Below, one piece after another: positions 49,743 through 56,149 of a DNA stretch of 56,149 bases. Each line of letters starts with the position of its first letter. Position 1 is the stretch's first letter. This DNA comes from Stutzerimonas stutzeri (GTDB lineage: Bacteria > Pseudomonadota > Gammaproteobacteria > Pseudomonadales > Pseudomonadaceae): NCBI RefSeq assembly GCF_000935215.1, contig NZ_JXXD01000022.1, forward strand, positions 1 through 56,149, given 5' to 3'. A model generated the notes under the pieces. It saw only the letters and a list, made by a program, of their open reading frames with translations, did no database searches and was not told where the DNA came from. Made by a program: the position numbers and the translations under genes.

Positions 49743-50774
49743 ATGGCCAAACGCCAACTCAACCGCCGGCAGAACTGGCGTATCGAGAAAATCCAGGAAG
49801 AGCGCGCCGCCCGCGCCGCGCGGCGCGAAAGTCGTGCACTCGAAGAACTCGAAGTCGGCGATCTTGGCCCGGAGCAGACCGGACTGGTCATCGCGCATTT
49901 CGGCGTGCAGGTCGAGGTGGAAGCACTGGAAGGCGAACACAGCGGGCAGGTCTTTCGCTGCCACCTGCGCGCCAACCTGCCGGCACTGGTCACCGGCGAT
50001 CGTGTGGTCTGGCGCCCGGGCAACCAGGGCATCGGTGTCATCGTTGCGCAGCTGCCGCGACATTCGGAACTCTGCCGCCCGGATACCCGTGGCCAGCTCA
50101 AGCCCGTGGCGGCGAACGTCGACCTGATCGTCATCGTCTTCGCGCCGCTACCGGAGCCCCACGCCAACCTGATCGACCGCTATCTGGTCGCCGCGGAGCA
50201 CGCCGGCATCACGCCATTGCTGCTGTTGAACAAGGTCGACCTGATCGACGAGCAGAACGAAGCCGCGCTGAATCGCCTGCTGGAAGTCTATCGGCAGCTG
50301 AACTACCCGCTGCTGGAAGTCTCGGCCCACGGTGGTGGCGGCATGGAAGCGCTCAAGGCGCGGCTCGACGGCCACGTCAGCGTCTTCGTCGGGCAATCCG
50401 GGGTAGGCAAGTCTTCGCTGGTGAACAGCCTGTTGCCGGGCGTCGACACCCGCGTCGGGGCGCTGTCGGAAATGACCGGCAAGGGCACCCACACCACCAC
50501 CACGGCACGTCTGTTCCACTTTCCCGGTGGCGGCGAGCTGATCGACTCCCCCGGCATCCGCGAATTCGGCTTAGGTCACGTCAGTCGCGCCGACGTCGAA
50601 GCGGGCTTCATCGAATTCCAGGATTTGCTCGGGCACTGCCGCTTCCGCGACTGCAAGCATGATCGCGAGCCCGGCTGCGCCCTGCTCCAGGCGCTGGAGG
50701 ACGGGCGCATCCAGCCGCAGCGCATGAGCAGTTACCGACACATTCTCAGCAGCCTGCCAGAACCGGATTACTGA
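49743..50774 (+). CDS. rsgA: Ribosome small-subunit GTPase RsgA
   Basis: A 343-residue circularly permuted GTPase that checks late 30S assembly. An N-terminal basic helix ([20 protein letters not shown]) precedes an OB fold. G4 is seen as [10 protein letters not shown], then G1 [19 protein letters not shown] and G3 [11 protein letters not shown] zinc finger follows with the C-x-D-C-K-H pattern ([18 protein letters not shown]). The start has agagacaacc upstream. It converges with motB after 8 bp. Confidence 0.97.
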   Translation: MAKRQLNRRQNWRIEKIQEERAARAARRESRALEELEVGDLGPEQTGLVIAHFGVQVEVEALEGEHSGQVFRCHLRANLPALVTGDRVVWRPGNQGIGVIVAQLPRHSELCRPDTRGQLKPVAANVDLIVIVFAPLPEPHANLIDRYLVAAEHAGITPLLLLNKVDLIDEQNEAALNRLLEVYRQLNYPLLEVSAHGGGGMEALKARLDGHVSVFVGQSGVGKSSLVNSLLPGVDTRVGALSEMTGKGTHTTTTARLFHFPGGGELIDSPGIREFGLGHVSRADVEAGFIEFQDLLGHCRFRDCKHDREPGCALLQALEDGRIQPQRMSSYRHILSSLPEPDY

Positions 50775-50782
50775 TCTGGCGC

Positions 50783-51784
50783 TCAGCCCTCGCCGGGCTG
50801 ACTGAACTGCAACACGCCATCTTCGAAGATGTTCAACCGCTCCCGCAGTTGCTCCGGCTGTAACGGCTCCTCCCCAGCCGGCGCCGCGCCGCCAGATGGC
50901 GCGACTTCGCCTTCGGCAGCACCGGTCGAATCCGTGGCCGCGGGCTGCTCATCCTCGATCGAACGCTGCGCCTTCTTGGTCAGCACCAGAATATCGATGC
51001 GGCGGTTGACCGGATTGAGCGGGTCCTTGCGATCGAACAGCGCGGACGAGGCGTAGCCCACTACCCGCGCGATCTGGTCTTCCGGGTAACCACCGATCAC
51101 CAGCGTGCGGCGTGCAGCGTTGGCACGCCCGGCCGAAAGCTCCCAGTTGCCGAAGTCGCTGCGCCCCGAGAAAGGCTTGGCATCGGTGTGGCCGCTGACG
51201 CTGATTTTGTTCGGCACCGCGGCGATGGTGTCGACCAGCGCCAGCAGGATGTCTTCGAAGTAGGGCTGCAACTGGGCGCTACCGAGGGCGAACATGGGCC
51301 GGTTCTCGGCATCCATGATCTGGATGCGCAGGCCGTCCTGGGTGATTTCGAAAAGGATCTGGTCCTTGAACTTCTGCAGCTCGGGATTCTCGTCGACCTT
51401 GTTCTGCAGCTCCTGCAACAGCAGCTCGAGGCGCTCGCGCTCCAGCTGTTCGGCGAAGGTTTCCACCTGATCGCTATCGATCTGCGCTTCGCTCTGCGCC
51501 GGCTCCAACTCTGGATTGAGTGTGCGGTCCGGCGAGGGGGTTGGCGTCCCCCCCAGGTCGATGACGTGCGGGCTGGCGCTTTCGGTGAAGCCGATCGGAT
51601 CCTGGAAGTAGCCGGAGATCAGTTTCTTCTGCTCTGGCGTCGCCGAACTCATCAACCACATCACCAGAAAGAACGCCATCATCGCGGTAGCAAAGTCGGC
51701 GAAGGCGATCTTCCACGCGCCGCCATGGTGGCCGCCCGCAACCTTCTTGACCCGTTTGACGATGATCGGTTGAGTGTTGTCCAT
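50783..51784 (-). CDS. motB: Flagellar stator protein MotB
   Basis: A 333-residue stator subunit. One membrane helix (about 24-46) carries the conserved proton-path Asp30 in AFADFATAMMAFFLVMWLMS. A linker and plug region follow, then an OmpA-like peptidoglycan-binding domain (about 160-275) with SGHTDAKPFSGRSDFGNWEL and SAGRANAARR. The C-terminal 60 residues are Ala/Gly/Glu-rich and variable. It begins 9 bp after motA. The N-terminal basic KRVKKVAGGHHGG is normal for MotB. Confidence 0.96.
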   Translation of the reverse strand: MDNTQPIIVKRVKKVAGGHHGGAWKIAFADFATAMMAFFLVMWLMSSATPEQKKLISGYFQDPIGFTESASPHVIDLGGTPTPSPDRTLNPELEPAQSEAQIDSDQVETFAEQLERERLELLLQELQNKVDENPELQKFKDQILFEITQDGLRIQIMDAENRPMFALGSAQLQPYFEDILLALVDTIAAVPNKISVSGHTDAKPFSGRSDFGNWELSAGRANAARRTLVIGGYPEDQIARVVGYASSALFDRKDPLNPVNRRIDILVLTKKAQRSIEDEQPAATDSTGAAEGEVAPSGGAAPAGEEPLQPEQLRERLNIFEDGVLQFSQPGEG

Positions 51785-51793
51785 GACGAGCCT

Positions 51794-52645
51794 TTAGCTG
51801 CCGCGCATGGCTTGCTCGAGCTCGGCAAAGCTCGGGCGATGCGCCGGATAAAGGACCTTGCGCCCGAACTCGACGGCCAGCGTCGGCGGCATGCCCGAGG
51901 CCGAGGCGACCAGCGTTGCCTTGATCGCCTCGTAGACGTTCAGCTCTTCCTTGGCGTCGTGCTCCAGCGCCGCGGCCAGCGGACTGAAGAAGCCGTAAGA
52001 GGCCAGGATGCCGAGGAAGGTACCGACCAGCGCGGTAGCGACCTTTTCGCCAATCTCGGCGTTGTTCGCTTCAGCCAGGATCGACATGGTGATGACGATA
52101 CCCAGTACCGCCGCGACGATACCCATTGCCGGCAGGCCATCCGCCACCTTGGCGACCGCATGGGAGGGATGATCGAGCTCTTCCTTCAGGCTGTTCAGCT
52201 CCATATCGAACAGGCCTTCGAGTTCGTGCGGCGCCATGTTGCCGGACGACATGATGCGTAGGTAATCGCAGGTGAAGGCGGTCATGCGCTCGTCCTGCAG
52301 GAAGCCCGGGTACTTGCTGAACAGCGGACTGGCGGCGGGATCTTCCAGGTCAGCTTCAATGGCCATCATCCCTTCACGACGACTCTTGTTGAGGATCGAG
52401 TAGAGCAGGCTGAGCACTTCCAGATAATAGGTATGGGTAAAACGGGTGCTGAACATCTTCAGCGATTTTTTGAACACCAGCATGGTGGTGCTGGCGGGGT
52501 TGGCCTGCAGAAAACCGCCCAGCGCCGCACCACCGATGATCATCACCTCGAACGGATGGATGAGCGCGCCGATCTTGCCGCCAGAGAGCACGAACCCGCC
52601 CAGCACGCTGGCGAACACGACGATAATCCCGATTATTTTGACCAT
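51794..52645 (-). CDS. motA: Flagellar stator protein MotA
   Basis: A 283-residue inner-membrane stator subunit with four helices. The large cytoplasmic loop contains LNKSRREGMMAIEADLEDP with the charged residues that touch FliG. The helix 3-4 region shows VADGLPAMGIVAAVLGIVI and GEKVATALVGTFLGILASYG. The ATG at 52645 gives the family N-terminus MVKIIGIIVVFASVLGGF. No clear ribosome site precedes it on the minus strand (acctcct), which is odd for a well expressed gene. A candidate FliA promoter lies about 110 bp upstream. Confidence 0.96.
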   Translation of the reverse strand: MVKIIGIIVVFASVLGGFVLSGGKIGALIHPFEVMIIGGAALGGFLQANPASTTMLVFKKSLKMFSTRFTHTYYLEVLSLLYSILNKSRREGMMAIEADLEDPAASPLFSKYPGFLQDERMTAFTCDYLRIMSSGNMAPHELEGLFDMELNSLKEELDHPSHAVAKVADGLPAMGIVAAVLGIVITMSILAEANNAEIGEKVATALVGTFLGILASYGFFSPLAAALEHDAKEELNVYEAIKATLVASASGMPPTLAVEFGRKVLYPAHRPSFAELEQAMRGS

Positions 52646-52755
52646 AGGAGGTACGTCTAAAACCTGGTTACGAGCCGTCCGGATCAAGGGCAAATAAACG
52701 CCCAGAATCGCCACCAGACGACCTTGCGAAAGGAATGTTGGAAGAATTGTTCTGG

Positions 52756-52782
52756 TTATCGGAACTTTTGCGCCAGACTAAA
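52756..52782 (-). promoter_or_regulatory. Candidate sigma-28 (FliA) promoter of motAB
   Basis: On the minus strand TTTAGTCT is followed by 11 bp and TCCGATAA, against the consensus TAAAGTTT-N11-GCCGATAA. The -10 matches seven of eight, the -35 five of eight, and the spacing is exact. It lies about 110 bp upstream of the motA start and 30 bp from the divergent HDOD gene. Late-class control of motAB by FliA is known in enterics. Confidence 0.6.
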
Positions 52783-52811
52783 GGCCATCCCGATGAAAAG
52801 CTAGTTCGGCC

Positions 52812-54326
52812 ATGACCACCACACCTCCGCTGCCACGCACGATACCCGCCTGGATCAAGGCTCTCGACGATGCACCCCTTCCAGCGTTTGCCGGCGTCCA
52901 TGGCAAGGTGCGACTGGCGCTGCGCGACAGCAGCAAGTCGATGCGGCAGATCGCCGAGCTTATTCAGAACAGCCCCGTGCTGGCGCTGCGTTTCATCCAG
53001 GAGGCCAATCGAGGCATCGGCGACAGCCAGCCGGCCGAGAGCCTGGAGGTCGCGCTCAGCCGCATCGGCCTGCAGCGCGCCGAAGCGCTGCTGGCGCGCA
53101 TTCCGGCCATGGAGGCCGCCGACATGCCGCAGCCACTGCGGCAACTGGTATTAATCAGCCGCCACGCCAGCCAGCAGGCCAACGGACTGTTCGCCGCCCG
53201 CCTCGCACGACTGTGGCAGGACATTCACTGGGGCAGCCTGCTGTTCCTGTCTCCCGCCTGGGCGCTGATAGGCGCCTATCCGCATCTGCTCGACAGTTGG
53301 GAGCAGCGGGTACTGGTCAAGGGCGAGCCGGCCAGCAGGGTCGAGCGCGAGCTGCTCGGCGTATCCCTGCTGGAGCTGTGCCTAAGGCTTGCTGAGCATT
53401 GGCGGCTGCCAGACTGGATCATTCAGGGTTATCGCCTGCTGGGCACCGATCGGCGGCGCCTGATCAAGGCCCTGCATATTGCCCACGACAACGAGCACCC
53501 GCTGCATCAGCAGCAGATGCTCGACGCCGACCCCGAGCTACGCCGCTGGCTTACATTGCCGAGCAACACCATCGTGCTGGCCAACGGCTTGGCGCTATCG
53601 GCACACCACAGCTGGAGCGGCGTGCACAGCCTGCGCTGGCAACGGCTGGCCGGACTGTACCTGCAGGTGCCGCTGGACGAGATGCAACAAATGGTGCACC
53701 AGCAGGCGGCGACCAGCGCCCGGGAGATCGGCCGGACCGATCTCTGGCATCCGGCTCAAGGCCTGCTGTGGCCTACCGGTACCCGTTTTCAGGTGTTGCG
53801 TGCTGCGCCGGTAGCAAGCGATGCCGATCTAGCCGAATGGCGCGAGCACTGTCGCCGCCTGCTCAGCGAGCCGACGCCGTTCAGCAACGTCTTGCAGCTG
53901 ACCGCTACCGCCAGCCAAGCCCTTGCCTGCGCGGGTATGCAGCGCACACTGGTGTTGCTGTTCGACCGAAAGCAGAACCGCCTGGTCGCCCAGCAATCGG
54001 CCGGCCTGCCAAGCGATGCTGCGCGACTTACCCTCACCCCCGAGCAGAGCCAGATCGTGCGCCGCCTGCTGGAAAAGCCGGCACAGCTGCGCCTGCAGCC
54101 GGCCAACATGGCACAGTTCTCGGCCTTGCTGCCCGGCAGCCTGAAAGCGCTTTTCAGCGGCGAACATCTGCTGTTGCGCTCGCTGGGCATCGACGGGCGC
54201 GTGCTGATGCTGGTGGTTTCCGACAAGAACGGCGCACCCTTCTCCGACACTACCCTGCAAACATTCGCTAAAACAACGCAGTGCATCGAGCGCGCATTGG
54301 CTACCTTCAGCAGGCGCGGGGTCTGA
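52812..54326 (+). CDS. HDOD domain protein
   Basis: A 504-residue cytoplasmic protein. The N-terminal half (about 15-210) has the HDOD pattern (SSKSMRQIAELIQNSPVLAL, then FIQEANRG; ALSRIGLQRAEALLARIPAM), a phosphohydrolase-like fold that lacks the catalytic HD residues. The C-terminal part (about 340-500) resembles a GAF-like sensory domain but I cannot confirm it. HDOD proteins act in signalling, including motility. The gene is divergent from motAB and upstream of rhdA, the order I recall for PA4954-PA4956. The ribosome site is weak. Confidence 0.85.
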   Translation: MTTTPPLPRTIPAWIKALDDAPLPAFAGVHGKVRLALRDSSKSMRQIAELIQNSPVLALRFIQEANRGIGDSQPAESLEVALSRIGLQRAEALLARIPAMEAADMPQPLRQLVLISRHASQQANGLFAARLARLWQDIHWGSLLFLSPAWALIGAYPHLLDSWEQRVLVKGEPASRVERELLGVSLLELCLRLAEHWRLPDWIIQGYRLLGTDRRRLIKALHIAHDNEHPLHQQQMLDADPELRRWLTLPSNTIVLANGLALSAHHSWSGVHSLRWQRLAGLYLQVPLDEMQQMVHQQAATSAREIGRTDLWHPAQGLLWPTGTRFQVLRAAPVASDADLAEWREHCRRLLSEPTPFSNVLQLTATASQALACAGMQRTLVLLFDRKQNRLVAQQSAGLPSDAARLTLTPEQSQIVRRLLEKPAQLRLQPANMAQFSALLPGSLKALFSGEHLLLRSLGIDGRVLMLVVSDKNGAPFSDTTLQTFAKTTQCIERALATFSRRGV

Positions 54327-54373
54327 GCTTTTTCGCTAGACTTCGCCCCTTCTACGACTAGATGAGGGCTGCC

Positions 54374-55189
54374 GTGTCCGCCTTTTCCAACCTGCCGCTG
54401 GTGATCGAGCCAGCCGACCTGGCCGCACGCCTGGAGGCGCCGGAGCTGATTCTGGTCGACCTGACCAGCGCCGCCCGTTATGCCGAAGGCCACCTGCCGG
54501 GCGCTCGCTTCGTCGATCCCAAACAGACCCAGCTCGGCCAGCCGCCAGCGCCGGGATTGCTTCCGGACATTGCGCAACTGCAGCGATTGTTCGGCGCACT
54601 GGGTCATCGGCACGACGCGGTGTACGTGGTGTATGACGACGAAGGCGGCGGCTGGGCCGGTCGTTTCATCTGGCTGCTCGACGTGATCGGCCATCACCAC
54701 TACCACTACCTGAACGGCGGGCTGCACGCCTGGCTCGGCGAGGCGCGACCGCTGACCCAGCAGATACCCGAGGCGGCGCCCGGCCTGCCGAACCTGACGC
54801 TGGACCCCGCCCCAATCGCGACCCGCAGCTACATCGAAAGCCGCCTCGGCGCAGACGATCTGGTGATCTGGGACGCGCGCTCGCCGGCCGAATTCCGTGG
54901 CGAAAAACTCTTTGCCGCGCGGGGCGGCCACATACCCGGGGCAATCAACTTCGAGTGGACCGCCGCCATGGACCGTGCTCGCGACCTCCGAATCCGCGAG
55001 GACATCGCCGAGCAATTGGAGGCACTGGGCATCGTCCCGGAAAAGGAAGTCGTAACCCACTGCCACACCCATCATCGCTCCGGCCTCACCTACCTCCTGG
55101 CCAAGGCACTCGGCTACCCACGCGTCAAGGGCTATGCCGGCTCCTGGTCCGAATGGGGCAACCTGCCTGATACACCGGTGCAGCAATGA
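54374..55189 (+). CDS. rhdA: Thiosulfate sulfurtransferase RhdA
   Basis: A 271-residue two-domain rhodanese, identical in length to P. aeruginosa RhdA as I recall it. The inactive N-domain has [20 protein letters not shown] and [15 protein letters not shown]. The C-domain has WDARSPAEF and the active Cys230 in [12 protein letters not shown]. The Azotobacter and P. aeruginosa loops read CQTHHRS; here the second residue is His. The GTG start is preferred, with gaggg six bases upstream and a [13 protein letters not shown]-terminus like the family; an ATG four codons earlier is the alternative. It lies directly upstream of psd. Confidence 0.93.
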   Translation: MSAFSNLPLVIEPADLAARLEAPELILVDLTSAARYAEGHLPGARFVDPKQTQLGQPPAPGLLPDIAQLQRLFGALGHRHDAVYVVYDDEGGGWAGRFIWLLDVIGHHHYHYLNGGLHAWLGEARPLTQQIPEAAPGLPNLTLDPAPIATRSYIESRLGADDLVIWDARSPAEFRGEKLFAARGGHIPGAINFEWTAAMDRARDLRIREDIAEQLEALGIVPEKEVVTHCHTHHRSGLTYLLAKALGYPRVKGYAGSWSEWGNLPDTPVQQ

Positions 55190-55200
55190 AAAGGACCCAC

Positions 55201-56094
55201 ATGAAAGATCGCCTGTTCGTCATCAGCCAGTACGTGCTGCCCCATCACCTCATCTCCCGCCTGGCTGGCTGCCTGGCCGAGTGCCGGCTGCCGTGGGTGA
55301 AGAACACCTTCATCAAGTGGTTCGTCCGGCATTTTCAGGTCGACATGCGCGAGGCCCAGGTCGAGGAGCCCACGGCCTACGAGCACTTCAATGCCTTCTT
55401 CACCCGCGCATTGAGAGACGGTGCCCGCCCGCTGGATCAGACTCCGGGCGCCATCCTCAACCCCTGCGACGGCGGCATCAGCCAGTTGGGCCGGATAGAA
55501 CAAGGCCGTATCTTCCAGGCCAAGGGCCACAGCTACAGCGCCATGGAGCTGCTTGGCGGCGATCACGAACGCGCTGCTCCGTTCATGGGCGGCGCGTTCG
55601 CCACGGTCTACCTCTCGCCCAAGGATTATCACCGCGTGCATATGCCGGTCAGCGGCACGCTGCGGGAGATGGTCTACGTGCCGGGGCGCATCTTCTCGGT
55701 CAACACCGTCACGGCGCAGGGCGTGCCGGAGCTGTTCGCACGCAATGAGCGGGTAGTCTGCCTGTTCGATACCGAGCACGGGCCAATGGCCATGGTGCTG
55801 GTCGGCGCGATGATCGTCGCCAGCATCGAGACCGTCTGGGCTGGGCTGGTCACACCGCCCAAGCGCACCTTGAAGACCTTCCGCTACGACGCAGCGGCGC
55901 GTGCGCCCATCCATCTTGAGAAAGGCGCCGAGATGGGCCGCTTCAAGCTGGGTTCAACGGTGATTCTGCTGTTCGGACCGGAGCAGGTGCGCTGGGCTGA
56001 ACAACTGGGGCCGCTGAGCCCCGTGTGCATGGGCGAAGCGCTGGGCCTGGCGACATCCAGCCCAACCGCCACCGACCCGCTCGAAACCCTCTGA
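55201..56094 (+). CDS. psd: Phosphatidylserine decarboxylase
   Basis: A 297-residue inner-membrane-associated enzyme making phosphatidylethanolamine. It is made as a proenzyme and cut at the LGST motif, seen in [14 protein letters not shown], to give the pyruvoyl group. The Asp-His parts of the protease-like triad occur in [11 protein letters not shown] and [11 protein letters not shown]. The start at [15 protein letters not shown] is chosen because an aagga site lies six bases before it and pseudomonad Psd begins the same way. An ATG five codons earlier overlaps the rhdA stop. It ends near a hairpin at the window edge. Confidence 0.96.
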   Translation: MKDRLFVISQYVLPHHLISRLAGCLAECRLPWVKNTFIKWFVRHFQVDMREAQVEEPTAYEHFNAFFTRALRDGARPLDQTPGAILNPCDGGISQLGRIEQGRIFQAKGHSYSAMELLGGDHERAAPFMGGAFATVYLSPKDYHRVHMPVSGTLREMVYVPGRIFSVNTVTAQGVPELFARNERVVCLFDTEHGPMAMVLVGAMIVASIETVWAGLVTPPKRTLKTFRYDAAARAPIHLEKGAEMGRFKLGSTVILLFGPEQVRWAEQLGPLSPVCMGEALGLATSSPTATDPLETL

Positions 56095-56106
56095 TTCCCG
56101 CCCCCG

Positions 56107-56139
56107 CGACGTTCGGCAGCCCATAACTGCCGAACGTCG
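56107..56139 (+). terminator. Hairpin after psd
   Basis: Arms cgacgttcggcag (56107-56119) and ctgccgaacgtcg (56127-56139) pair over 13 bp with a seven-base loop. It lies 13 bp after the psd stop. The following bases (gctaatatca) hold no T-run, so termination is possible but not certain; the window ends here. Confidence 0.6.
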
Positions 56140-56149
56140 GCTAATATCA

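Noticed and set aside
52641-52655. An aggagg sequence next to the motA start
   Set aside because: It is on the plus strand, while motA is read from the minus strand, so it cannot serve as its ribosome site, and no plus-strand gene begins there.

Overview
This window is a GC-rich, gene-dense stretch of a gammaproteobacterial chromosome. Gene order and protein content point to a Pseudomonas relative, most likely of the Pseudomonas stutzeri (Stutzerimonas) group. The evidence is the order ladS-thiD-thiE-hemL-...-miaB-phoH-ybeY-corC-lnt-leuS-lptE-holA, then lipA-lipB-ybeD-dac-rlpA-mltB-rodA-mrdA-rlmH-rsfS-nadD-proA. As I recall it, this is the order of the P. aeruginosa PA3970-PA4007 region. A second block, orn-rsgA-motB-motA-HDOD-rhdA-psd, matches PA4951-PA4957. 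No tRNA, rRNA, CRISPR array, prophage or complete insertion sequence was seen.

Layout. (1) 1-1866: the end of a urease accessory cluster (ureF tail, ureG, hupE/ureJ), with a dispersed repeat-like sequence between ureF and ureG. (2) 1881-8445: DUF2789, AMP nucleosidase, an acetyl-CoA hydrolase/succinate CoA-transferase, a NaChBac-type voltage-gated channel and an AidB-like acyl-CoA dehydrogenase. (3) 8590-13604: a LadS-like sensor kinase that ends without a receiver domain, divergent from thiD-thiE-hemL. (4) 13612-20380: two small envelope or membrane proteins, miaB, and the phoH-ybeY-corC-lnt series (tRNA modification, rRNA maturation, lipoprotein acylation). (5) 20630-28119: YdcF and zinc-ribbon proteins, then leuS-lptE-holA, arfA with its self-limiting hairpin, and a MltB-family lipoprotein. 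(6) 28192-39763, all on the minus strand: a small protein of possible transglutaminase-like fold, the lipoate genes, and a cell-elongation/peptidoglycan operon from proA down to the D,D-carboxypeptidase. (7) 39967-48056, a more accessory segment: a DedA-PAP2 fusion, a hydrolase-methyltransferase fusion with atypical codons, a Lon-N-domain protein, lrgAB, a MaoC dehydratase, a MORN-repeat/C13-peptidase lipoprotein and an NAD(P)-binding protein. (8) 48143-48206: a palindromic repeat. (9) 48242-56094: the orn...psd block, including motAB with a candidate FliA promoter.

How the genes work together. The strongest theme is the envelope. PBP2/RodA, MltB, RlpA, the D,D-carboxypeptidase and a second MltB paralogue build and trim peptidoglycan. 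Lnt and LptE serve lipoproteins and LPS. The DedA-PAP2 fusion may recycle undecaprenyl phosphate, and Psd makes phosphatidylethanolamine. A second theme is translation: miaB, ybeY, leuS, arfA, rlmH, rsfS, rsgA and orn. Most of the window is conserved housekeeping DNA. The parts worth a second look are the receiver-less LadS, the arfA hairpin, the two fusion proteins, the MORN/caspase-like lipoprotein and the small transglutaminase-like candidate.
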